Of a stretch of DNA of 64,000 bases, positions 11,751-21,840 are shown piece by piece. The stretch lies in the NCBI RefSeq assembly GCF_907164915.1, contig NC_061862.1:75035718-75099717 (forward strand), given 5' to 3'. Below the pieces are notes generated by a model, which did not search any database, was not told where the DNA came from, and saw only the letters and a list, made by a program, of their open reading frames with translations. Made by a program: the position numbers and the translations under genes. Each line of letters begins with the position of its first letter. Position 1 is the first letter of the stretch. This DNA comes from Impatiens glandulifera. Taxonomy: Eukaryota; Streptophyta; Magnoliopsida; Ericales; Balsaminaceae.

Positions 11751-13142
11751 TGAAATAAACTCAATGAAGACGGTTTAGTTACGAGGAACAAGGCCCGGTT
11801 AGTGGCTCAAGGCTACAAACAGGAAGAAGGCGTTGATTTTGAAGAATCATTTGCCCCTATAGCTAGACTTGAGGCAATTAGAATATTTATAGCATATGCA
11901 GCTTTCAAAAATTTCAAAGTTTTTCAAATGGATGTTAAAAGCGCTTTTCTAAACGGTAAGGTAAACGAAGAGGTGTATGTTAATCAACCTCCAGGTTTCA
12001 AAAATCCAGAATACGAAAATCATGTTTACCAGTTAAACAAAGCTCTTTACGGTTTGAAACAGGCTCCAAGAGCCTGGTATGACACATTAACGCAATTCTT
12101 ATTTAATCACAAGTTTACAATAGGTTCAGTCGATAAAACACTTTTCAAATTTGAGAAAAAGGAACACATATTACTTGTTCAAATATATGTTGATGATATT
12201 ATTTTTGGATCAACCGATCCAAAGCTATGTGATAAATTCTCGAAAATGATGACTGACAAATTTCAAATGAGTATGATGGGAGAACTGAGCTTTTTTCTAG
12301 GACTTCAGGTTAAGCAGATCGAGACCGGAACATTCATAACCCAGTCAAAGTACACAGTCGAACTGCTAAAGAAATTTGGAATGAATACATGTGCTGAGGC
12401 GGCTACACCAATGAGCTCCTCCGTAAAGTTAGACAACGATGAGGATGGTCAAGCCGTTGACATCACAGCATATCGAGGAATGATTGGATCCTTGCTCTAC
12501 TTAACAGCCAGCCGACCAGACATCCTTTTTGCGGTCGGAGTATGCGGGAGATTTCAAGCCAATCCAAAACAATCACATTACACCGCGGCTAAAAGAATAT
12601 TGAAATATCTGAAGGGAACTCAAGATGTGGGACTCTAGTACCCAAAAGACTCAAGCTTCAATCTCATAAGTTACTCAGACGCGGATTACGCAGGATGCAA
12701 AATTGATAGAAAGAGTACAAGTGGAACTTGCCAATTCCTGGGTGACCGGCTCGTTACATGGAACAGCAAGAAACAAACCTCAATTGCAACATCAACCGCA
12801 GAGGCAAAGTACCTAGCAGCCGGAAGCTGTTGTGCACAACTCCTCTGGATCCAATAACAACTAAGGGATTTCGGAGTAATAACTGAAGAATCACCAATAT
12901 TTTGTGACAACACCAGTGCGATAGCGATCACATACAATCCAGTGCTGCACTCAAGAACGAAACACATTGACATAAGACATCATTTCATCCGGGAGCATGT
13001 TCAATAGAAGTACATCCGGCTGGAATATGTCTCAACTGAGAAACAAGTAGCTGACATCTTCACCAAACCGCTACAGGAAGCTAAGTTTTCTCATTTCAAA
13101 AACATTCTAGGACTTATTGATATCAAGCAACTTATACCATGA
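11751..13142 (+). pseudogene. Copia reverse transcriptase-RNase H (5'-truncated pol)
   Basis: One reading frame enters at the deletion junction and ends at TGA 13140-13142. The RT shows [34 protein letters not shown] and an intact YVDD box at 12186-12197. RNase H follows with YSDADYAGC, STAEAKYLAAGSC and [13 protein letters not shown]. Three in-frame stops interrupt it: TAG 12636-12638 and 13005-13007, TAA 12855-12857. Without integrase and protease it cannot act alone. Confidence 0.92.
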
Positions 13143-13770
13143 TCATACATGCATACTGTTTACATACATCATCATGAAAAATCGGGATATGCGTTCAGGG
13201 ATAAGCTCTCGCTTCTCAAACCATATTCAAATAGGCCATTACATATTCAAGGATGCTAACCGGGAGGAAGTCTCCGGTTATGCTTGATTATTTCATGATG
13301 TCAAACCACATGTATACTCACTACGCGGTTGAAATGACCTGGCAGAAGTGGATAAACTCAATCCAAAGTTGAACAAATGTTGATACAATTCGACATTTCG
13401 TCACATCGGAATAAAATATACAACTAAAACCGGTCACGGAAAACCGATTAGTACAAATGCATTTTGGTTTAGATAAACTGAACTTTTTCGGTTAACTTGG
13501 GATAATTAACCGTGTTTTCATGCATACATTGAGAAATGAAGCCTGTAATTAATAAAATAGTTTACCTTAATCGAGATGACGACATGTATCCATCATCAAG
13601 AGAGGGAGACTAACATCTTGTCAATAGATTTATTATCATCATGAATATCCTGGTAATGATTAACTTTGCATTGGAAACAAACATTATACACTTCAACAAG
13701 TTAAAGCCAATTAACTAATCGATGACATCACTAAGCATGCTTAGTCTATTGATCTAGCAGAATCCCTGGC
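13143..13770 (+). other. Non-coding spacer between pol and first accessory gene
   Basis: No ORF or recognisable domain. It probably contains the upstream promoter region of accessory gene A; several CCGGTT-type motifs recur here and elsewhere in the element. Confidence 0.5.
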
Positions 13771-13778
13771 TATATAAA
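13771..13778 (+). promoter_or_regulatory. TATA box of accessory unit A
   Basis: TATATAAA lies 85 bp before the ATG of ORF A. Between them is a CTTCACAA-rich leader without ATG, like a plant 5' UTR. Confidence 0.6.
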
Positions 13779-13855
13779 CAACCCTTTACTCTTCACAATA
13801 CTTCACAAAATTCACTATTCACAAAAAACTCTTGAGCTAAAACTATCTCAAGACC

Positions 13856-14592
13856 ATGAACTCCGATCCACTCGTAAAGAAAATTTTGTTGGATGATTTC
13901 AATTCTATTTACCAATACGAAGACCATGATATCAAAGACATGTTCTTAGCCGTTGAAAGAAGCGGGCTAAGTGGATTTTTGGAGAATAGATTCATCATCG
14001 ACTACTTGGTAGTCGATGAGTTCTTCGAAACTGCAAAAGAAGTGCACCGAGACATAATCGTGGCACGAGTATATGGTCAATCCTTTCTATTCAGCGAGAC
14101 GGATTTCGCTGAATACTGCGGTTTACCCACTGAAGGGGTAACCGACCTCACCTACTCCCCGGTGACCATTGAAGAAATGTGTCATCGTTTTCCAACTCTA
14201 ACACCCCGGTTAAACCCTGGGGTGCTAAAAGCCAACTATCTCACAAGTACCAGATTCTGTGTGAGATTCTGGGAAAGTCAGTTCTGGGTAGAGAGAAAAG
14301 CTACTACTACACCCAGAGGCTCTTTGAGATGATGATTGCCGTCACGGTTGGGACACCGGTAAACTGGTCTTGGATCATCTTCAGCAACCTGAAGAAGATG
14401 ATTCTCTCAAACAAAACCGGTTATGCTCCTCAGCTAAGCGGTTTTTGTGCTAGTCTGGATATCCACTCCGGACCCTTCGTCACTCTTCATCCGAAACACG
14501 TGCTCACGAAGGAGAGAATCCAAGAGCTGATCGACCGGTGGGAAGCAGCAAAGGCTAAGAGGAATCAAGCTACCGGTTCATCTAATGTTTAA
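13856..14592 (+). pseudogene. Accessory ORF A of copia element (paralogue 1 of 3), one frameshift
   Basis: A protein of about 245 codons of unknown function. The start ATG at 13856 gives MNSDPLV, the same MN-D/E pattern that starts paralogues B and C. Shared landmarks are DDF near residue 13, SGLSGFLEN near 40, VDEFFETA near 58, a G-x-S-F beta-like segment, FAEYCGLPTEG near 90, and a C-terminal half with EMMIAVTVGTPVNWSWIIF and GYAPQL. A frameshift between about 14185 and 14215 moves the frame; the second part ends at TAA 14590-14592. No signal peptide or membrane segment is visible, so it is not env-like in form. The domain recalls the family annotated as a putative plant transposon protein (PF20167-like), but that link needs a profile search. 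Confidence 0.8.
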
Positions 14593-14917
14593 ACCTTCTT
14601 CATCTATTTTCCTATTCACCAAATCGGTAATTTTGTTGTACTATCGGCTTGGTACGTTTTATTAATGAAAATCTTTTCTTTCTCTTTCGATCAAAAACAA
14701 ATGAATCCTAAAGAAATAACCAACATTAAATGCACCGTATCAAACCAAATCAAATCAGTCTTGAAAACTGAAATATTCGCTTCCCAAGAAGCATGCTTAA
14801 TCTGATTTAGACCATACAATCCTTTACTCCCTTGAAAACTGATAAAGAATTTATGACCATACATAAACGGTCTGATTTTTTCAAATATTCTCATTAAATG
14901 CAACCAACCGCCCACAC
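14593..14917 (+). other. 3' UTR of unit A and upstream region of unit B
   Basis: Starts with a TTTTGTTGTACTAT segment and an AATGAAAAT motif, resembling the sequence after ORF B (TTTTGTTGTAAAACC, 15820-15835). The similarity outside the ORFs suggests whole transcription units, not only coding parts, were duplicated. Confidence 0.5.
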
Positions 14918-14925
14918 TATAAAAG
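14918..14925 (+). promoter_or_regulatory. TATA box of accessory unit B
   Basis: TATAAAAG lies 112 bp before the ATG of ORF B. The intervening leader is CT-rich (CTCCTCTCTCTCTAAG) and lacks ATG. Confidence 0.65.
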
Positions 14926-15029
14926 AGGGTCTCATCCTTCTTCATCAAATCACACTTCAAATACTCCTCTCTCTCTAAGTTCGAAACTTCAAAAATCTCA
15001 TTCACTCCTTTCTCATATCCTCTTCCAAA

Positions 15030-15791
15030 ATGAATGCCGAGTTGAGAAACACAATTATTGTCGATTTCCGTGAAATGATGAACGCCCGGTTTCAAGAAAC
15101 CATATTCTCACCGATCGTAGAATCAAGGCTACAAGGATTTCTTGAAGGTTCGGACACCATCCTCGAAGAGGAGGTGTATGAATTCTTCAACAACGGGCAC
15201 ATTCTTTATGATGGCAGCATAAGAACCATCATTGACGGAAGATTTCTTCAGATCACCGAAGAACACTTTGCCCACTTTTTCGAACTCCCAACCGAAGGAT
15301 TTTCGGAATTCCCAACGCCATACTTTCCGGCTAAGGAAGACTATGCTTTCATCTTTTCCTGCTCCATTCATCCGGTCGATGACCACGGAGAAAAGGACGA
15401 TTTTGCTCCTCAATACCAAGTATTTCATGACTTGGTCCAGCGATCTATCATGGGCCGAATGCCAAATCAAAACTACAACCGGGAGGCTTTCGACATCATG
15501 ATAGCCATCGTCAGAAAATTGCCCATAAACTGGGCTACCTATCTCTTCAACAACTTGAAGAAACTTGTCTCTGCTCTAAGGGGAAGGATCGGCTTCGCTC
15601 CCTAAATCACCCGATACTTGGAGGTTCATCGTCGCAACCTCGGGCCCGGTGTTCCTGTCGGACCGGCCAACACCATGACTTTATCCATGCTGAACAGATG
15701 GATATCGAGGATTGAAGAACGAACAACCGACAACACTGTGGACAAATGGGTTGACAGAATGATCGAGGGGGAGTGGCTCGATCTTCTCTAA
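15030..15791 (+). pseudogene. Accessory ORF B of copia element (paralogue 2 of 3), one stop
   Basis: About 253 codons from ATG 15030 to TAA 15789-15791 in one frame, with a single internal TAA at 15603-15605. At that point paralogue A has a glutamine (APQ against AP-stop), so CAA to TAA is the likely lesion. Landmarks align with A: VDFREM, LQGFLEGSD, EVYEFFNNG, FFELPTEGF, DIMIAIVRKLPINWATYLF and GFAP. After the stop the frame stays open for 62 codons, ending in an acidic EGEWLDLL tail. Function unknown; no membrane segment. Confidence 0.82.
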
Positions 15792-16024
15792 GTTTATGTA
15801 TTTTCCGATTATCTGGTCATTTTGTTGTAAAACCAGACAACCATTTAATTTCTTTCCGCTTCGGCTTTATTTATAAAACTTCATATTTTTAAGTCTCCGG
15901 TTTTCACATTAGTTAATCTCCGCATTTACCGCCTAAAGTTACTGCAGTAACTTTTGGAGGGAAAATTGGCGCCAAAACACAAACCAAGTGACGGTTCAAC
16001 TTCTAATCGTTCAAAACCGCTCCC
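15792..16024 (+). other. 3' UTR of unit B and upstream region of unit C
   Basis: No ORF. Contains TTTTGTTGTAAAACC shortly after the stop and TTTATTTATAAAAC, possible polyadenylation context, then a GC-richer stretch before the TATA box of unit C. Confidence 0.5.
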
Positions 16025-16032
16025 TATATAAG
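16025..16032 (+). promoter_or_regulatory. TATA box of accessory unit C
   Basis: TATATAAG lies 115 bp before the ATG at 16140, followed by a TTTTCTCTCTCT leader like those of units A and B. Confidence 0.65.
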
Positions 16033-16139
16033 ACCAAAACAGTTCATTATTTGCAAACGTTTTCTCTCTCTAAAAACTTAAACTCTCTCTTGATTTCCGA
16101 TTATCTTTGATCTTCATCTCCTTTATTCATAATCTCGTC

Positions 16140-19036
16140 ATGAATCTAGATAAAGCACCATTTAAATACATGTTGCAGGTCGATTTCAATGACATTGATG
16201 AAAACGCTGCGGAAGAATACAAGGTTGTGCTGCAATCGTTGAGAGATTCTGGGTTAGAAACGTATCTTTCTAGCCCGTTCGTCATGCATCCGACGGAAGT
16301 TGAAGAGTTCTTGACGACGGCGACTCTAACGAATGGGACGGTCTCCGCCACTGTGAACGGCAAGGCAGTTAATGTAACGGAAGTAATTTTCTCGGAGGCG
16401 CTCGGTTTGCCGAACACCGAATTGGACTTCAAAACAAGTCTGTCGGATGCGGAATCTAACGTTGTCCGGCTAGCCATATCGAGTGATGACAAGGATCTGG
16501 TGACTCACTCCAGCCGGAAGAACAAAATCAAGTCAGAGTTCAGATGGCTGGTGGATATAATTTCCAAATCACTTCAGGGTAAAGGAGGAAACTTCGACAA
16601 CCTGACAAAGTTGAAACTGAAGATGTTGATGGCAATTGTCCGCGGTGACAAGATTGACTGGGGAACCGTTCTGTTCGAACAGTTCTGCGAAATGGTGGTA
16701 AAGAAGGATGGTCGGGTTCAGGCATACGCCATGTAGATAGGGAAGATCCTACAGTTCCTTCGAGTAGAACTCGGGGAAGGTGAACTGCTCCCATCCGGTA
16801 ATGTTCTAAACTCTGAGCAGATGAGCAAAAGAACTGCTAAAGCGGCTAGGCCGAAATCATCCAGAACCAAGTCATCAAAAGGAACCAGTTCGTCTGCACA
16901 GGCTGGTGAAAGCTCAAAACAAGTCGATCATAAGGGAAAGGCTGTTCAAACCGAAGTCCCGTAGAAAAAGGGAAGAAAGAAGAAGTCAGCGAAGAAGAGC
17001 ACCCAGAAACCGACAGATTCCGAGAAAACTCTATCCTCGGACAATTCACCAAAAAGAACCGCAGAGATTTTTTAGTCGATCGCAATCAACACAGTCCATC
17101 CCAATCCGGCCGACTCTCCCTCGTCAAGGCAAGCCGAACCCTTGGGGAGCCAAGAAACTCAGTCAAAGTCGAAGGAGAATCCGACTAAAGAGGTTAGTAT
17201 TCATTCCGAAAACTCCAAGTCCCCAATCAAAAACCTCGATGAAATAATGGCCGACGTGGGTTTAAGAACCTTAGAGGTCATAGTGGACGTAGTCCAAACT
17301 ATTGTTCATGAAACCGAAGACGATGTAACGAGTCTTCTCAAACCAACTGATTAGGTTGAAGCAACCGGTCAACCCAAAATCAATCCGGTCAAAGAAACGG
17401 CCAACACATAAAACATCACCCCTCTGGCTCAAGAGGGAAATATTGAAGAAAAAGAACCATCCGGTTCCATTGGGGACAAATCCGTCCCAACCGAATCAAC
17501 TATCCAACCGGATCAAGACGGGCAAACGAATCCACCGATCACACCTGAAGGCCCATCTCAGGTTAGCAAAGGCAAAGAAGTTTTGATTGAAGGTTCTCCT
17601 ATGAGAGGGGAAAGTACGTTGCAAACCAGTTCACAAACTGAAATTATGACCGAAGCCGAGGTGCCCATTTCAGTAGAAGAAGAGGAGGAAATGTTCCAAA
17701 AGTTCATCAAGGATATGAACAAGGAAGCTGAAGAGATGGCCACACCGTATCACCTATGGGTCAAGTTGCGTTGTGAAATGAAGCTATCAGACATGATCCC
17801 TGATTTTAGCGGCAACGAGTATTGGGAGAAACTCGTAGCCTTAGAAGAAGAAGCTCTTAAGGTAACTAGTACCGATATAATCCAAGCCGCATACGCCAAA
17901 ACTATTGTGATACAAGAATACGCCAGGCTGTAGGCAGTAGATGATGCCATGAAGAAGGCAGAAGGGGCAGAACTAACTCCAATGGAGTTAAAGGTGCTTG
18001 AGCGGTTTCATATAGTACGGAATGATCTTACACGGAATGTTGACCGGCTCGAGGCAGAATGGAGAGACGTGTGCAAACATGTTTTAATGCATGTCGATCA
18101 TTTTCGAAGCAAACCTATTTTTCATACCGGAGAGTCTTCTAAGACAGTAGAAAACCGGAGCAGTGCTCCTCCACAGACTGTTCAGGCTCCGGGACTTGAG
18201 CAAATGAAGGGAGTAGTTGTTGACACAATTATCTCTTGTCTTCACAAGTACAACATTGCTATAGATGAGAAAATTGCAACCGTTCAAACAAATCTGACCG
18301 AAACCGTCCGGGCATCTATTCACTCTAAGATTGTCGAAACGGTTCAAACATCAATCAAGTCAATGATCGACGAATCTGTTCAAACGCAACCGCTGCTCTA
18401 CTTGAAATGATGCAGGCTATGGCAGCTCAGATTGAGGAGTTGTCTAAACTGCAAGCTAATAAGACTCAAGAGCAGATTCGTGCTGATGCCGAAACAGCTA
18501 GGAGACTTCAAGACGAAGACGAGGCTAGGAAACGATTAAGAAAGGAAATCGAAGATAAGGATCATGAGTTGGCCAAGAAATGCAATGAGGAAGAAAAGGC
18601 CGCTCAAACGGAATCCACACCGGCACAAGCCTCTCACTCTATGAAAACAAGGAACAAGAATCAGCGTAAGGCAATTGTGACCTTGATGAAACAGGTGGAA
18701 CGAAGCGGTTTAGGAGAGCTTCAACCGGATGGACAATTCGAGGAACCTCTAGATGAAGAAGAAGAGGAAGATGCTTCACGACTTAACCGGCAAAAGAAGA
18801 AAGCAGTTGAAGCATCAACCACACTTCCGAGCTCTGGTCCGATCGTTGCCCAATCATCTCGCCCACCCAGACTAGTAAGCGGTGGCTTCGGGTTCAACCA
18901 GCGAACTCCCGATATATCAAGTGTATTTACCATATGGCAAATTGACGCAGAAAGAAGGGAATGGGAATGGAAGGCGAAAGAGGAGGAGGAAAGGAAGCAG
19001 AAAGAGAAAGAAAAGGGGGGATCATCCAATCCTTAG
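16140..19036 (+). pseudogene. Accessory ORF C of copia element (paralogue 3 of 3) with long C-terminal extension
   Basis: The ATG at 16140 gives MNLDKAP, matching the starts of A and B. The first 200 codons hold the shared domain: VDFNDID, SGLETYLSS, EVEEFLTTA, EALGLPN, then KMLMAIVRGDKIDWGTVLF and YAM just before the first stop. Unlike A and B it continues for about 760 codons: a Ser/Lys-rich stretch with a basic KKGRKKKSAKK cluster (about 16965-17000), an acidic low-complexity part, a helical region near 17680-18050, and a Glu/Lys/Arg-rich likely coiled coil at 18407-18620 and 18950-19020. The frame is broken by TAG 16734, 16962, 17073, 17352 and 17931, TAA 17409, and a one-base frameshift near 18395-18410; otherwise it is continuous. 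Function unknown; a nuclear or nucleic-acid-binding role is only a guess from the basic cluster. Confidence 0.8.
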
Positions 19037-19190
19037 CTCATTTTTCTTTTATGAACATTTTACTTATGCTACTTACTGGTTGTTTTGCTTCAGAACTAAG
19101 TTTATTTTCTTAACCTTTCAAAGTAATGACTTCACTACACATCTTTTCAAAAATCAACTTGTTTTGAAATTTTTCTTAGAAAAACATCAA
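19037..19190 (+). other. 3' UTR of accessory unit C
   Basis: AT-rich sequence without an ORF of note between the stop of ORF C and the tandem PPT-LTR junction repeats. Confidence 0.45.
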
Positions 19191-19456
19191 AAATGGAGAA
19201 ATCGTTAAACACATTTTTCAAACCGACCACACATTACGAGTTTTGAATATTTATTCTAAATAATCAAAAAGGGAGAAATTGATAGAAAAATTAAGTAAGT
19301 TAATTTTCAAACCGGCCACACATTACGAATTTTGAATATTTATTCTAAATAATCAAAAAGGGAGAAATTGATAGAAAAATTAAGTAAGTTAATTTTCAAA
19401 CCGGCCACACATTACGATTTTGAATATTTATTCTAAATAATCAAAAAGGGAGAAAT
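19191..19456 (+). repeat. Tandemly repeated PPT-LTR junction (88-89 bp units)
   Basis: The block from LTR start TGATAGAAAAATTAAG through CAAACCGGCC, CACACATTACG, TTGAATATTTATTC and the PPT AAAAAGGGAGAAAT repeats with LTR-like starts at 19280 and 19369 before the true LTR start at 19457 (spacing 89 and 88 bp). A more degenerate unit lies just upstream from about 19191. The first 38 bp of the LTR and the PPT are thus present three times or more. Confidence 0.88.
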
Positions 19457-20656
19457 TGATAGAAAAATTAAGTAAGTTAATTTTCAAACCGGCCAGAAAA
19501 CTAAACTACTATTAACTCTTATGTGCAGGAACAGATCGACTCGTATAAACCGGCTGGAGACTGCATAAACCGGCTGAAGAACATATCAAAGTAATCCGGC
19601 TCCAGATGATCAAGTCATGATTAAGAGGAACCGGCCTCAACATTCCCAAAAGACCGTCTAGCAAAGAAAATCTTACATCCCAGCCGGATCATACTATGAA
19701 AGAGAAAAAAACGAAAACCTAAGAATTACAAAGATGACGCAATGTGACGAAATAGACGTGTCTCGGGAAATAAAAGAAGATAAGATCCGGATCAGAAGCA
19801 TGCGATAAAGACAATGATGATTTGTTGATCCGACTCAGACAGCCGGAAGGTGCATGCCTAACACGTGTCCAAATCTGCAAGACGGTTACGTCATCCATTC
19901 CTGAGAGGTATATGCATGCTTGCCAAGTGTCAGGAAGTTGAAACGTGCAAGCAACCTCTCTGAACCGGCATGACCCTGAACTAACCAATCCCACGATGAG
20001 AGAAGAAAGTGACCGTTGGGATCCTCTTCACTATAAAAGGAAGACGAAGCGACCTCATTTATTACGGTTCTGAAATAGTTAAGAGAGAGAAAGAAATATC
20101 ACGCGCGATCCAAAAATTTTTGTTTCATTTACCGAAAGCTTTATTGTGCTGTATTGTTGTATTACATCAAAGAGTGAGTTGGTGTAATCGGCGAGTAGCG
20201 AGTTAGGCTCGACCGACAGTGTAATTGTTGTAACTCTAAAAGTTAGTGGAAATCCTTCTCATAACCTGAGAAGAAGGGGTGACGTAGGAGGGTTTGCTCC
20301 GAACATCCATAAAAAATCCTGTCTCGAGTCTTTTTACTTATTTCTTACTTATTCACACTAAAACCTAAACACTTTAACCGAAACATAATCCCACTCCTAT
20401 AATCAAAACCGGTCTATTCATACTCCTTAAATCGACCCTTCATAAATCTCATTCAAGTCGCGTGTGTTGCTTTAAACTGAAATAGACATTTCCGCCATTG
20501 AACCCGGTTCAAAAGTCTGTGACAGTTTGCATAGTGCTGAGAAAGGTTGTAATCTTTAACCGGACTATCACCAAATAGTGTTGTGTTGTGTAAGCGACTA
20601 CCCTTTCAGAAACCGGAAACAACCCCGGTCCTCCAAGGGCGTCCTCGATCCTAACA
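19457..20656 (+). mobile_element. 3' LTR of the SIRE-like copia, 1200 bp
   Basis: Starts TGATAG and ends CCTAACA, followed by target duplication TTTAG. It contains a CACTATAAAAGGAAG promoter segment near 20030 and many CCGGYT motifs. It is complete at the 3' end, unlike the 5' copy. Confidence 0.9.
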
Positions 20657-20661
20657 TTTAG

Positions 20662-21840
20662 TTAACTAATCCTATATCGATGCGACTCTTCCTCATTTGA
20701 TCAATACCCCCGCATGGAAGACCAAGTAAAGAAGTTTCCAGAGAACGTCGATTCAATACAGCCCATGTCCCTGATACAGTCATTGAAGTCTAACACCCCT
20801 TGGGTGATTTCAAAAGTTAGAGATCTTTCATTCTCATGCATAGTAATGTTGAAGTCCCCAATAACAGACCATGGTTTGCTATCGTCAATACTTGCCCTTA
20901 ATCTACTTCAAAGCTCTCTTATGTTGTTATCTGAATTATTACCATAGACAATGGCAATATTGAGAACAATGAAAGTCTTCTTGTATTTAATTTCAACCAT
21001 AATAACTTGATCACTATTATGAATTTCTTTAGCTTCATTCATCTTTGAATTCCATCCAACCCAAATTCTTTAGGACCTCTTATTCAAATTGTGAATAAAC
21101 TTTCATCCGTCAGCAAAACAAAGTGAACCAATTCTATCAACGTTGTTCAACTTAACTTTAGTCTCAAGGATTTCTATAACCGTAAATTTCTCCTTCTCAC
21201 TAATTCTTCTAATCTCCTTGCTCTTGAGGGAATTAAAATCCCTAAAGTTCCAATTCATAATAATCATAAATCTTTGTAGGATCTCGACTTCCGACTTTCT
21301 CCTCCTACTTACTTTGATTCCTTTTCTTATTCTCCATTTTCCTTGTCGGTGATGTTTTAGACTCAACATAGTTAATATCTTTGCTAGATTGTGCAGTTTA
21401 ATTTGAAGGCAACAATTCCAAATTACTACTGTCCTTGATTGGGCTAGAATCACTAGTTTCCAATGAGGTATAGTTGATAGTTGGGTCATTGGTATCGACA
21501 TTTTGCCTTGCATTCATTGCATCTTCATCCTTAGAAGGAAGTTGTGATTCGACAGTTGTTGGATTTGTTGCATCAGGATTAGTGCTTCTACCTGCACCAC
21601 TCTGCCCATTAAGATTGTCTTCTTCCACATTCATTTTCCTTGCTTTTTTATTCTCCAGGTGCCCTTGTTTTTTTATTCATCATTCGGCCCACTAAGTCTG
21701 TCAATTTCCTCGTATGTTCCAAGCAAATCACAGCATTAAACTTATGTCCTTCATTCTATTTTGTTGTCGGATCTTCCTTGCAAACCAATTTTATTATAAC
21801 CCTATATAGAATTTGGATCGGTTTGACAAATTTTTAATAT
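20662..21840 (-). pseudogene. LINE remnant: ORF1 end and endonuclease domain
   Basis: Minus strand, from right to left: an ORF1-like tail (ORF at 21398-21634, Asn/Ser/Thr-rich), then an ORF2 endonuclease starting near 21270 with MNWNFRDFNS, VIGDFNITMHEN near 20870, FFTWSSMRG near 20720, and RKSRIDIGLVN near 20690. This is the N-terminal part of the LINE whose C-terminal part is at 8420-10629; the copia insertion with TTTAG ends separates them inside the endonuclease domain. Multiple stops and frameshifts. Confidence 0.82.

Larger units (their letters stand above)
10635..20656 (+). mobile_element. SIRE/Maximus-like Ty1/copia retrotransposon with accessory genes
   Basis: Bounded by the 5-bp target duplication TTTAG (10630-10634 and 20657-20661) inside a LINE. 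LTRs start TGATAGAAAAATTAAG and end CCTAACA. The order is truncated 5' LTR, RT and RNase H, a non-coding stretch, three paralogous accessory ORFs with their own TATA boxes, a triplicated PPT region, and the 3' LTR. Gag, protease, integrase and the RT N-terminus have been deleted. The RT sequence type, the LTR length of about 1.2 kb, the GGGAGAAATTGATAG-type PPT junction and the long coding region after pol suggest the SIRE/Maximus group; the group assignment is inference. Confidence 0.88.

Noticed and set aside
16107..16139. Upstream start for ORF C
   Set aside because: Position 16107 is TTG, not ATG; the ATG at 16140 gives the MN start shared with A and B.
13856..19036. Reading accessory ORFs A-C as an envelope-like gene
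   Set aside because: No signal peptide, hydrophobic fusion-like stretch or membrane anchor is visible in any of the three; only their position after pol is env-like.
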